Source: Eikenella halliae
GTDB lineage: Bacteria > Pseudomonadota > Gammaproteobacteria > Burkholderiales > Neisseriaceae
Length of the DNA stretch: 64,000 nucleotides
Reading direction: 5' to 3'
Assembly: GCF_001648475.1 (NCBI RefSeq)
Contig: NZ_LXSQ01000017.1
Coordinates: 1-64,000, forward strand
Positions 8,068 through 16,733 of the stretch are shown here, piece after piece (position 1 is the stretch's first letter; each line of letters opens with the position of its first letter). The position numbers were made by a program, and so were the translations under genes. Under the pieces are notes generated by a model, which was given only the letters and a program-made list of their open reading frames with translations, did not search any database and was not told the DNA's origin.

Positions 8068-8811
8068 CTACCGCCGTTTGCGGGCAGGCGCAGGCATTTG
8101 CCTGGCAGCGTACACCACAAATACGGTCGGCTGCTTGTGCAGGTCGGGCAGTTGCGGCTGTTTGCGCCATTCACCCGCCGTCATGCTGATGATGCGCTGT
8201 TCCGGCAGGGTGAGGTTGCTGGCGGCGCACAGCAGGGTATCGGCTTGCAACGTGGTTACGGCATCGGCCAGCAGGGCGTTGTTGCGATAGGGAGTTTCGA
8301 TAAAGATTTGGCTTTCGTTGCGGTGCTGCGAATCCTGCTCGATGGTTTTCAGGTAGCCCACCCGCCCGGCAGAATCGGCGGGCAGATAGCCGCGAAAGGC
8401 AAACTGCTGGCCGTTGGCGCCGGAAGCCATCAGGGCCAGCATCAGGCTAGACGGCCCCACCAGCGGCCACACGGCAAATCCGGCGCGATGCGCCAGCGCC
8501 ACCAGTGCCGCGCCGGGGTCAGCCACCGCGGGGCAACCGGCTTCGCTGAGCAAACCCATGCTGCGGCCTTGGTGCAGCGGTTGCAGCAAATCGGGCAATT
8601 CGGCGGGTTCGGTGTGTTTGTTTAACGTGCGCAAGTTCAGCTCTTGCAGCGGGGCGTTCAAGCCGAAATGGCGCAGGCAGGCGCGGGCGGTTTTCTCGCC
8701 TTCAACCACGAAATCGGTGAGCCCGGCCAGAAGCTTTTGCTCGTGCGGCAGCAGGCAGGGGGTGTCGGGGCTGCCTAGCGGGGTGGGGATAAGGAATAAA
8801 GTGGGTTGCAT
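8068..8811 (-). CDS. RsmI-like SAM-dependent methyltransferase (tetrapyrrole methylase fold)
   Basis: 247 aa. The N-terminus (LFLIPTPLGS) and the GLLSEAGCPAVADPGA loop are hallmarks of the tetrapyrrole/uroporphyrin methylase fold, which includes RsmI, the 16S rRNA C1402 2'-O-methyltransferase. The sequence differs from true RsmI in the first motif (PTPLGS instead of ATPIGN). It matches the shorter RsmI paralogue that neisserial genomes carry near maf and yceD. The target is unknown. The stretch at 7935-8067 between this gene and the glycosyltransferase is a noncoding DUS cassette. Confidence 0.75.
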   Translation of the reverse strand: MQPTLFLIPTPLGSPDTPCLLPHEQKLLAGLTDFVVEGEKTARACLRHFGLNAPLQELNLRTLNKHTEPAELPDLLQPLHQGRSMGLLSEAGCPAVADPGAALVALAHRAGFAVWPLVGPSSLMLALMASGANGQQFAFRGYLPADSAGRVGYLKTIEQDSQHRNESQIFIETPYRNNALLADAVTTLQADTLLCAASNLTLPEQRIISMTAGEWRKQPQLPDLHKQPTVFVVYAARQMPAPARKRR

Positions 8812-8869
8812 AGTTTTGTTGCTGGCTTAGAAAAGGTTACCTGAAAAATCAGCATTTTTCGGGGTCTGC

Positions 8870-9293
8870 CTATTCATGCAGACTTAAAATAAATTCATCA
8901 AAAGAATTGGCGATTCTGTCTATAAAACCATCTGCATAAACAATACACACTGAGCTATCGGCAGGGTTGAAACTAATAAACCCTGTATCGTACATGCCAA
9001 AAGCACGCATCCCTCTTACTTCATTCGGTGAAAACACATCAGGTGCATTAAAGCAGATATCCACCTCGTTGCATGCCAAATGATCGGCAATCACGGAAGG
9101 CATCAGATAATTGGGAGAATCGGAAAAATCTTGTTGGAATATAGTGTTGCTGTCCCATTATCGAGACAAACAAATATTCATCGTTATCTGTTCTATTGTC
9201 AGGCTTAAATTGGGCATCAGCCAAACCTTTTGGATACCGTGCTAAAAACTCCATGTATGCACCGGGAAATAGATTCTCTACCTTATCCATCAT
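8870..9293 (-). pseudogene. SMI1/KNR4 (SUKH) family gene broken by a frameshift
   Basis: Two overlapping reverse-strand reading frames make one protein when joined. The first, from 9293, reads MMDKVENLFPGAYMEFLARY and onward to about IMGQQHY. The second, 8870 to about 9140, reads FSDSPNYLMPSV and ends DEFILSLHE. The shift is at about 9130-9150. The N-terminal LFPGAYMEFLARYPKG pattern and total length near 140 aa fit the SUKH superfamily, whose members often neutralise nuclease or other polymorphic toxins. A sequencing error would restore an intact gene. Confidence 0.6.
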
Positions 9294-9363
9294 GCCACTC
9301 CACTCTGAAACCGATACAGTTCCTTCAAATCTATTAAAGTTAAAATTTCAGCTAGCCCCAAGC

Positions 9364-9954
9364 TTACAAAACTGCCACTCCTTCGGCCTGCAAAAAATCA
9401 ATCAGCCGAAAAATCGGCAGGCCGATGAGGGCATTGGGATCGCTGCTGTCGATGCGTTCAATCAGCGCACCGCCCAAACCTTCGCTTTTCGCGCTGCCGG
9501 CGCAATAAACCGCATCCGGTTCGCGCTCCAGATAACGGGCGATTTGCTGCGCGGTAAGCGGACGCATCTTTACCGTGGTGGTATCCACATGGCGGTGCAG
9601 GCTACCTGAAAACGTATTGAACACACACAATGCGCTGTAAAAATGCAGCTCTCGGCCAGCAGTTTCAGCCAGCATTTGTTGTGCTTTCGCCACGTCCATC
9701 GGCTTGCCCAACTGCCGCCCGTTGCAGCAGGCCACTTGGTCGGCACCGATAATCAAATGCCGCGGGAAACGCACGGCCAGCGCACGGGCTTTGGCCTCGG
9801 CCAAGCGTTGGGCAGTTTGGCAGGGCGTTTCTCCGGGCAGCGGCGTTTCATTGCAATCAGGCGCGGCGGTGTCAAATTGCAGGCCGAGCTTGGCCAGCTG
9901 CTGCCGTCGGAACAGCGAAGAAGAAGCGAGGACAATCGGCGGAGCTGTGTTCAT
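9364..9954 (-). CDS. Maf-family nucleotide pyrophosphatase (YceF type)
   Basis: 196 aa with the family signature at the N-terminus (IVLASSSLFRRQQLAKLG), the catalytic GADQV motif and a C-terminal GLPIFRLIDFL segment. Maf/YceF enzymes hydrolyse non-canonical or modified nucleoside triphosphates in the cytosol; the YceF branch prefers 7-methyl-GTP. Its position divergent from yceD-rpmF matches the E. coli yceF-yceD-rpmF neighbourhood. The first SSS-xx-R loop is intact. An in-frame DUS encodes FSGSL. Confidence 0.88.
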   Translation of the reverse strand: MNTAPPIVLASSSLFRRQQLAKLGLQFDTAAPDCNETPLPGETPCQTAQRLAEAKARALAVRFPRHLIIGADQVACCNGRQLGKPMDVAKAQQMLAETAGRELHFYSALCVFNTFSGSLHRHVDTTTVKMRPLTAQQIARYLEREPDAVYCAGSAKSEGLGGALIERIDSSDPNALIGLPIFRLIDFLQAEGVAVL

Positions 9955-9977
9955 AAACCGTATTAAAATATTGACGT

Positions 9978-9987
9978 TTCAGACGGC
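9978..9987 (-). repeat. Canonical Neisseria DUS (GCCGTCTGAA)
   Basis: TTCAGACGGC is the exact reverse complement of the 10-base Neisseria DUS rather than the Eikenella dialect. It lies in the short spacer between maf and yceD. Confidence 0.6.
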
Positions 9988-10008
9988 TGATTATATCATG
10001 ACGCGTTT

Positions 10009-10512
10009 ATGTCAGACCCTATTTTGATTGATCCGAAAGCGCTGGCCAAACAGGCGCAGCATCTGGCCGGCCAAATCCGGCTGAGCGAGATGGATGAGCG
10101 CGTGAGCCGGCACGAGTTTTTGGCCGAACGGCAAACGCCGGTGTCTTTTGCCTTACAGGGTGGTTGCGACAAACGGCAGCGCCTGTATTTGGATTTGTCG
10201 GTTTCGGCGCAGTTGTCGCTGGTTTGCCAACGCTGCATGCAGCCGCTGCCCTTTGCTTTAAACGAACAGGCGCGTATCGTTTTGTTCGACAGCGAAGAAG
10301 CGCTGGATGAAGCCATGGCGGCCGAAGAAGAGCTCGAAGGCATGCTGCCGGAGGCGCAGTTGGATGTCGGCACGCTGGTGGAGGAGCAGATTTTGATGGC
10401 GCTGCCGTATGCCCCCTGCCACGAAAGCTGCCATTCTGATAAGCTCGATGCCGTCAATCAAGATCGCCCCAATCCGTTTGCTGCTTTGGCGGCGTTGAAA
10501 AGTGGTCGTTAA
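10009..10512 (+). CDS. yceD: YceD/DUF177 family protein
   Basis: 167 aa, located directly upstream of rpmF as in most proteobacteria. The family hallmark, a cysteine pair in the middle (LVCQRCMQPLPF) with an acidic stretch after it, is present, as is a second pair (CHESC) towards the C-terminus. DUF177 proteins are linked to 23S rRNA accumulation and ribosome assembly. The gene begins 19 bases from a Neisseria-type DUS. Co-transcription with rpmF (35-base gap) is likely. Confidence 0.88.
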   Translation: MSDPILIDPKALAKQAQHLAGQIRLSEMDERVSRHEFLAERQTPVSFALQGGCDKRQRLYLDLSVSAQLSLVCQRCMQPLPFALNEQARIVLFDSEEALDEAMAAEEELEGMLPEAQLDVGTLVEEQILMALPYAPCHESCHSDKLDAVNQDRPNPFAALAALKSGR

Positions 10513-10547
10513 TTATTTTATTCAGGTTTATCTCAGGAGTTTGCAAC

Positions 10548-10727
10548 ATGGCTGTTCAACAAAACAAAAAGTCCCCCTCCCGCCGCGGCATGCACCGCGC
10601 CCACGACGCGCTGACCGCTCCCGCCCTGTCTGTAGACAGCGCCACCGGTGAAGTACACCGCCCGCACCACATTTCTGCCAACGGCATGTACCGTGGCCGC
10701 AAAGTGGTGAAGGCCAAAGACGAGTAA
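10548..10727 (+). CDS. rpmF: 50S ribosomal protein L32
   Basis: 59 aa starting MAVQQNKKSPSRRGMHRAHD, the conserved L32 opening, with a TCAGGAG ribosome binding site 8 bases upstream. L32 is a component of the large subunit. The zinc-binding cysteines found in some L32 proteins are absent (the C-minus form), as in many beta-proteobacteria. It lies 35 bases after yceD and is followed by a hairpin terminator. Confidence 0.97.
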   Translation: MAVQQNKKSPSRRGMHRAHDALTAPALSVDSATGEVHRPHHISANGMYRGRKVVKAKDE

Positions 10728-10747
10728 ATCAGCCATAGGCCGATTCC

Positions 10748-10786
10748 AAGCCAGCAGATTGCCCTTAGCAATTACTGGCTTTTTTG
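10748..10786 (+). terminator. Rho-independent terminator after rpmF
   Basis: AAGCCAG pairs with CTGGCTT, with a second inner stem (TTGC/GCAA), followed by TTTTTT. It is not DUS based. Confidence 0.75.
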
Positions 10787-10952
10787 CATTGCAAACATAG
10801 GGCGGCAAAGCAAACTGAATTTTCAGGTAGCCTGAAACGGCCACTGCCTTGCCGATTAGTTGCCCTCCATTCAGCAGCTGTTTACAATCTGCCGTTACGC
10901 AGATGCTTCAACAACGACAGTCCCACTGCGCCGACCCAACAAAGGATTAAAC

Positions 10953-11486
10953 ATGCCGGAAAAAATCTGGTACACCTACGACGAAATTCATCAAGCCATC
11001 CGCCAATTGGCACAAAAAATCCAAGCTTCCGGCACCCGCTACGATGCGATGATCGCCATCGGCGGCGGCGGTTTTATCCCCGCACGGATACTGCGCAGCT
11101 TCCTCAATATTCCAATCTACGCCATCACCACCGCCTATTACTGCAACGACCAAGGCCACGCCACCCGCGATTCCGTGCAGAAAATCCAATGGCTCGACCC
11201 CATGCCGGAAAGCCTGAAAGGCAAACACGTTTTGGTGGTAGACGAAGTGGACGACAGCCGCGTTACCCTGCAATTCTGCCTCGAGCAGCTGCAACAAGAA
11301 GACTTTGCCTCGATGGGCGTGGCCGTATTGCACGAGAAAATCAAAGAGAAAAAGGGCATCCTCCCGCCCGGTATCGCCTATTTCAGCGGCTTGGTTACGC
11401 CCGATTGGTGGATCAACTACCCCTGGGATGCCGACGACATCACCGAGCACAACGCACTGGCCGCCCAAAAACCGCAACTGCCCTAA
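10953..11486 (+). CDS. Phosphoribosyltransferase (COG2236, hypoxanthine/xanthine type)
   Basis: 177 aa from the ATG at 10953, preceded by AAAGGA. The type I PRTase fold is shown by the IAIGGGGFIPARILRS loop and the PRPP-binding strand VLVVDEVDDSRVTL, a variant of the usual VDDVxxTGxT. The C-terminal WWINYPWDADD is typical of the archaeal-like Hpt1 family. The likely role is purine base salvage from PRPP. The base specificity cannot be read from sequence. Confidence 0.82.
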   Translation: MPEKIWYTYDEIHQAIRQLAQKIQASGTRYDAMIAIGGGGFIPARILRSFLNIPIYAITTAYYCNDQGHATRDSVQKIQWLDPMPESLKGKHVLVVDEVDDSRVTLQFCLEQLQQEDFASMGVAVLHEKIKEKKGILPPGIAYFSGLVTPDWWINYPWDADDITEHNALAAQKPQLP

Positions 11487-11582
11487 GGGCTACCTGAAAC
11501 CATCCGTCCGCCGCTATCCCATTCTATTTTTCAGGTAGCCTCACGGCACGGCACACGGAATACAACGGAAGCACAGAATCCA

Positions 11583-12638
11583 ATGATTACTTTAGCCATA
11601 GACGCAATGGGCGGCGATGCCGGCCTCACGGTTACCATTCCCGCAGCCTTGGCCTTCCTGCAAGAAAAAAGCGATGTCAAACTCATTCTGGTGGGCAATG
11701 AAGAAGCCGTCCGCGGCGCGCTGGGCGAGCACGCTTCACACGATCGGTTGCAAATCATACATGCCAGCGAAGTGGTGGGCATGGACGAAGCCCCGCAGTC
11801 GGCCTTGAAAAACAAAAAAGACTCCTCCATGCGCGTAGCCATCGGCCAGGTGAAAGAAGGAGCGGCGCAGGCCGCCGTATCCGCCGGCAACACCGGCGCA
11901 CTGATGGCTACTGCCCGCTTCGTGCTCAAAACCCTGCCCGGCATCGACCGGCCGGCGATTGCCAAATTCATGCCCTCCAAAGGCGGCGGTCTCGCCCTGA
12001 TGCTGGATTTGGGCGCCAACGTGGATTGCTCCGCCGCCCAACTGCTGCAATTTGCCGTGATGGGTGGCGAACTGTTCGGCGCCATGTATCCGCGCAACAG
12101 CCAACCGCGTATCGGCCTGCTGAATGTCGGCACTGAAGACATCAAAGGCGGCAGCGTGATTAAAGAAGCACACCACCTGTTGCAACAAAGCCCGCTGAAT
12201 TTTGTCGGCAACGTAGAAGGCAACGCCGTGTTCAGCGGCGAAGTCGATGTTGTGGTGGCCGACGGCTTCACCGGCAACGCCGTATTGAAAGCCATTGAAG
12301 GCGCGGTTAAATTCATCGGCGGCATTATCCGCGAAGAATTCAGCCGCAACTGGCTGAACAAACTGGCCGCCCTGCTGGCACTGCCCACCCTGCGCGGCTT
12401 CAAAAACCGTCTCGACCCGCGCAAATTCAACGGCGCCATCTTCCTCGGCCTGCGCGGCATCGTAATCAAAAGCCACGGTGGCGCAGACGTAGAAGCCTTC
12501 AAATATGCTCTGCTCGAGGCCTACCACGAAGTCGAATCCGGCTCCATGGCCAAAATCGAACAAGGCATCGCCACCCAAATGGCACGCCTGGCTGCCGCCG
12601 CAGAACAAACCCAACCCGCAACCGGCCCTGCAGAGTAA
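11583..12638 (+). CDS. plsX: Phosphate acyltransferase PlsX
   Basis: 351 aa with the family start ITLAIDAMGGDAGLTVTIPAA and the SAGNTGALMA motif. PlsX converts acyl-ACP to acyl-phosphate for the first step of phospholipid synthesis by PlsY, at the inner face of the membrane. In many relatives plsX is followed by fabH; here it is followed 36 bases later by tpiA. A DUS pair lies just upstream (11487-11541). Confidence 0.95.
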   Translation: MITLAIDAMGGDAGLTVTIPAALAFLQEKSDVKLILVGNEEAVRGALGEHASHDRLQIIHASEVVGMDEAPQSALKNKKDSSMRVAIGQVKEGAAQAAVSAGNTGALMATARFVLKTLPGIDRPAIAKFMPSKGGGLALMLDLGANVDCSAAQLLQFAVMGGELFGAMYPRNSQPRIGLLNVGTEDIKGGSVIKEAHHLLQQSPLNFVGNVEGNAVFSGEVDVVVADGFTGNAVLKAIEGAVKFIGGIIREEFSRNWLNKLAALLALPTLRGFKNRLDPRKFNGAIFLGLRGIVIKSHGGADVEAFKYALLEAYHEVESGSMAKIEQGIATQMARLAAAAEQTQPATGPAE

Positions 12639-12674
12639 GCCCAGACCATCCCGCAACCGAAAGGACGGCACAGC

Positions 12675-13418
<744 letters not shown>

Positions 13419-13432
13419 ATAGCGAAACAAAC

Positions 13433-13771
13433 ATGGAAGCTTTCAAAACCCTTATTATGATTATCGGCGGCTTTGCCTCGATTGCCGTCATCGGCTTGGT
13501 GCTGATGCAGCAAGGCAAGGGGGCTGATGCTGGTGCCGCTTTTGGCACGGGTAGCGCGCAAGGCGTATTTGGTTCTGGCGGCAGCGCCAACTTTCTCAGC
13601 CGCAGCACCGCTATCGCCGCTACTGTATTTTTCTGCTGTTGCTTGGCACTCAGCATTATTTCATCCAAGCATGGCAGCAGCAAACTTGGTTTGGATGCAC
13701 CCGCTGCACAACATCACGCTCCGGCTGCTCCTCAACCTGCAGCAGCCAGCCAGCCGGTTATTCCGGAGTAA
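13433..13771 (+). CDS. secG: Protein-export membrane protein SecG
   Basis: 112 aa with two membrane helices (about residues 4-24 and 55-76) and the conserved linker MQQGKGADAGAAFGTGSAQG between them, followed by a His/Ala/Pro-rich tail. SecG is the third subunit of the SecYEG translocon. The order tpiA-secG-tRNA-Leu is common in beta- and gamma-proteobacteria. Confidence 0.95.
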   Translation: MEAFKTLIMIIGGFASIAVIGLVLMQQGKGADAGAAFGTGSAQGVFGSGGSANFLSRSTAIAATVFFCCCLALSIISSKHGSSKLGLDAPAAQHHAPAAPQPAAASQPVIPE

Positions 13772-13790
13772 AAACGAATTCTGATTTTCA

Positions 13791-13876
13791 GCCGACATGG
13801 TGGAATTGGTAGACACGCTATCTTGAGGGGGTAGTGACCGTAGGTCGTATGAGTTCAAGTCTCATTGTCGGCACCA
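13791..13876 (+). tRNA. tRNA-Leu (anticodon GAG)
   Basis: 86 bases with encoded CCA. Acceptor GCCGACA pairs with TGTCGGC. The anticodon stem CTATC/GGTAG encloses the loop TTGAGGG, giving anticodon GAG. A long variable arm is present, as in class II tRNAs, and the T-arm has the TTCAAGT loop. It begins 20 bases after secG and is the probable integration site of the adjacent integrase module. Confidence 0.95.
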
Positions 13877-13884
13877 TCAAGCAA

Positions 13885-13914
13885 AAACAGCCCAAATTTT
13901 CGGGCTGTTTTTTT
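13885..13914 (+). terminator. Rho-independent terminator after tRNA-Leu
   Basis: AACAGCCC and GGGCTGTT form an 8-bp stem followed by seven T residues. It ends the tpiA-secG-tRNA unit. Confidence 0.85.
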
Positions 13915-14011
13915 ACGTCTATCGCCATCCAATGCAATTAGCCAAATTCAATACAGGCAAGGCTTTCAGGCTGATTCAGCCTATCCTTTCCCCCTCCCTA
14001 TTCAGCTAATC

Positions 14012-14030
14012 CCGTCTAATGCCGTCTAAT
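14012..14030. repeat. Tandem CCGTCTAATG repeats before the integrase
   Basis: CCGTCTAATGCCGTCTAAT is a direct repeat of a 10-base unit. A related run (CGCCTAACGCCGTATAACGC) lies after the integrase at 15375-15394. Such short repeats beside a tyrosine recombinase may be arm-type binding sites. Confidence 0.35.
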
Positions 14031-14099
14031 TGAATTGCCCCTTTTATGGGGGTATGATTGGGGGTATCCAGAAAATACCCTCAAAAATATACCCCCAGA

Positions 14100-15316
14100 A
14101 TGCCCCTGAACGACCGCCAAATCAAGAACGCGAAACCTACCGGCACAGGAAAAAAGCCAAGCTGTTTGACGGTGGTGGTCTGTATCTGGAAGTTACCCCG
14201 GCAGGCGGTAAAATCTTCCGCCTGAAATACCGTATCGACGGCAAGAAAAAAACGCTGACTATCGGCAAGTATCCTGCCGTTTCCCTCTCCGAAGCACGGC
14301 AGACTGCCGAAAACGCCCGCCGTCTGCTGTCAGACGGGCAAGACCCCGCTGCCGCCAAGCAACAGGAAAAACAAGAGCGAAAAGCTGCCGCCCTAAATAC
14401 CTTTGAAGCCCTTGCCCGCCGTTGGCATGCCGACAACCTGCACCGCTGGCAGCCCATCCATGCCGAACGCATCCTTACCAACATGCAAAAAGACGTGTTT
14501 CCCTATATCGGGCAAATACCGCTGGCCGAAGTGAGCGTTTCCGACGTGAAAAACGTTATTGCCGCCATTGTGGCACGCGGCGTCAATGTAACCGCCGAGA
14601 AAGTGCGGCAATGGATAGGCGCGGTGTACACCTATGCCGCCATGCTGGAGATAACCGACCGCAACCCCGCCGTACCGCTACACGGCCACTTCGAGAAAAA
14701 GACTACCCGCCATATGCCCGCCCTACCCCGTGAAGAGCTGGCCGAGTTTTACCGCCGCTTGATACTGGCCGATATTGACCCGGCAGATAAAATTGCCTTG
14801 CTGCTGACTATGCTGGTGTTTGTGCGCAATACCGAACTGCGCGGTGGACAATGGGTGGAAGTAGATTTTACAGCGGCGCAATGGATTATTCCCGCCGAAC
14901 GCATGAAGATGAAACGTAGCCATACTGTGCCGCTTTCCGATTGGGCGCTGGAGCTACTGCAGGAACTGCACGGCCTAACCGGCAATACTCCCTATCTATT
15001 TCCCAGCCGCACCAAAACCACCGGCTTTATCAGCGATGCCACCCTAACCCGCATCATTGAGCGCCTAGGCTACAAAGGCATAGCCACCCCTCACGGCTTC
15101 CGCAGTTTGGCAAGCAGCATCCTGAACGAGCAAGGCTACAACCCAGATGCCATAGAACGCCAGTTAGCGCATGAAAAAAGCAACCGGATTAGAGCCGCCT
15201 ATAACCGGGCGGAGTATCTGGCCGAGCGGCGGAAAATGATGCAATGGTATTCGGACTATCTGCGGGAGCGATACCGCCAAGCCCAAGCCATGATTGCAAC
15301 AGACGGGGCTACCTGA
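14100..15316 (+). pseudogene. P4-type tyrosine recombinase (integrase), frameshifted near the start
   Basis: The expected integrase start, MPLNDRQIKNAKPTG, is encoded from the ATG at 14100. The rest (KLFDGGGLYLEVTPAGGK onward) is in another frame. The break is at a run of six A at 14150-14155, where one extra A would restore a continuous protein of about 405 aa. The catalytic domain is intact: Arg in NTELRGGQW, HGFR box in ATPHGFRSLASSIL, and Tyr in RIRAAYNRAEY. The gene lies 3' of tRNA-Leu, as usual for P4-like islands. It may be a true loss of function, slippage in the A-run, or a base-call error. The stop codon lies inside a DUS. Confidence 0.75.
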
Positions 15317-15323
15317 AAAACAA

Positions 15324-15350
15324 AACACCAGCGAGTGGGCTGGTGTTTTA
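15324..15350 (+). terminator. Terminator after the integrase
   Basis: ACACCAGC and GCTGGTGT form an 8-bp stem followed by TTT. The same stem sequence forms the terminator after the toxin gene at 16174. Confidence 0.65.
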
Positions 15351-15459
15351 TTTGCTTCGCATTATCCTTAACCCCGCCTAACGCCGTATAACGCCGTATT
15401 GCGACCAATAGCACATAGTAGTAACATCACGGCAAGAAAAGCTATAGGAGGGAAATATC

Positions 15460-15732
15460 ATGCCCGCCATTATGACCAGCCGGGAGTTTAATCAGCACAC
15501 CTACCGCGCCCAGCAAGAGGCAGAAAAAAGCCCTGTTGTGATTACCAACAGGGGCAGGCCGGCGCATGTACTGTTGAGCTATGCCGACTATCAAAAATTG
15601 ACCGGAGGCCGCCGGAGCGCACTAGAGGCGCTGCAAAGCCTGAATTATCCCGATACCGCCGCCGATATAGAGCTGGAAATTCCCCCGCGCAGCAAAGCGC
15701 AACGCCAACCAGTGAATTTTACGGAGGATTAG
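15460..15732 (+). CDS. Phd/YefM-type antitoxin
   Basis: 90 aa with a strong AGGAGGG ribosome binding site 7 bases before the ATG. The N-terminus (TSREFNQHTYRAQQEA, then VVITNRGRPAHVLLSYADYQKL) is the Phd/YefM DNA-binding fold, which represses its own operon. The C-terminal part should wrap the toxin. It is followed 2 bases later by a PIN-domain toxin gene. The partner type and order support a toxin-antitoxin pair. Confidence 0.88.
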   Translation: MPAIMTSREFNQHTYRAQQEAEKSPVVITNRGRPAHVLLSYADYQKLTGGRRSALEALQSLNYPDTAADIELEIPPRSKAQRQPVNFTED

Positions 15733-15734
15733 CC

Positions 15735-16157
15735 GTGTATCTGCTGGATACAAATGCCATTAGCGAAATGCGGAAAATCCGACACGGTACGGCAAACAAG
15801 GGTTTTACCGCTTGGCTGGCCGCCACCGATAGCGGCACCTTCTACACCAGCGCTATTGTTGTAATGGAACTTGAGCGTGGCATATTGCGTATGGAGCGCA
15901 AAGACCCTGCACAAGAGCAGGTATTGCGGGCGTGGTATAGCGCCATCATGGCGGGGCTATTTGCCGGCCGCATTCTGCCGATAGATGAGCGAACCGCCGC
16001 TGTTTGTGCTGCCCTGCATATTCCAGACCCCGCCCCGGAAAATGATGCGTGGATAGCCGCCACGGCCAAACAATACGGGCTGGTATTGGTAACACGCAAT
16101 ACCGCCGATTTCCAAGGCAGCGGGGTAAGGCTGCTTAACCCATTTGAGGCTACCTGA
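15735..16157 (+). CDS. PIN-domain toxin (VapC/FitB type)
   Basis: 140 aa starting with GTG at 15735, using an ACGGAGG ribosome binding site within the end of the antitoxin gene. The acidic PIN residues are present: Asp in YLLDTNAIS, Glu in VVMELERGIL, and Asp in ENDAWIAATA with Asp in NTADF. VapC-like toxins are Mg-dependent RNases that cut tRNA or rRNA; FitB of Neisseria gonorrhoeae is the closest type I recall (FAGRILPIDE). The stop codon is the TGA of a DUS. Confidence 0.88.
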   Translation: MYLLDTNAISEMRKIRHGTANKGFTAWLAATDSGTFYTSAIVVMELERGILRMERKDPAQEQVLRAWYSAIMAGLFAGRILPIDERTAAVCAALHIPDPAPENDAWIAATAKQYGLVLVTRNTADFQGSGVRLLNPFEAT

Positions 16158-16173
16158 AAACCACTACCCACAG

Positions 16174-16200
16174 CACCAGCCCCCGCGCTGGTGTTTTTCT
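16174..16200 (+). terminator. Terminator after the toxin gene
   Basis: CACCAGC and GCTGGTG form a 7-bp stem followed by TTTTTCTTT. Confidence 0.75.
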
Positions 16201-16733
16201 TTGTCTAGCCTTGGCTCCGCCATGCCCTCCAGCCGACCGCCTGCCTATTTTCTCCCGCTTCTCTATCCAAAATTACCCAAAATCTGCCCAAATTTGCCCA
16301 TTTTTTAACCAGTTTTAAGCTGTTTTGAGCAAAATGCCGTGAGGCCGCCTTATGCCGGGCTAGTCCGCCTTACACCGGTTTTATTCGTTCCAAAATGGGC
16401 ATCCCCTTACCTTTTTCAGCTGCCGGCACGCCAGAAAACAGTATTTCAAGCCTGCCTGTTGCCAAACGAGCAAAATATAGAACCCTACAAACATTATTCA
16501 GACCGTTTCAATATTCGGCAAACGCCCTACAGCGCCTCTTCCTGAAGCCCGCCAAACTGCTGAAAGTGCCTGGTAGATACTTTTTGGCAATTAAGGCCTA
16601 ACCCCAACCGCCTCCAACAAACCAAATAGGCAAAACTAAAGGACAAATAGGATAGTTTTATCTCATTTATCCTTTAGTTAACCCTAAATATCAGCAAAGC
16701 AGTTATGGATTGGGCAAACACCACCGCCATCTG
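16201..16733. other. Noncoding island edge with a 15-bp inverted repeat
   Basis: About 530 bases without a convincing gene; composition is more AT-rich than the neighbours and no DUS is present. At 16634-16648 and 16665-16679 a 15-bp inverted repeat (AACTAAAGGA-CAAAT and its complement, one mismatch) encloses 16 bases. It could terminate nadK, whose stop is 55 bases away, or mark the end of the integrated segment. I found no second copy of the tRNA-Leu 3' end here. Confidence 0.4.

Noticed and set aside
16339..16545. 68-codon frame in the island edge
   Set aside because: No start signals or recognisable protein features.
16201..16733. Right attachment site of the tRNA-Leu island
   Set aside because: I searched for the tRNA 3' end (GTCGGCACCA) in this region by eye and did not find it.
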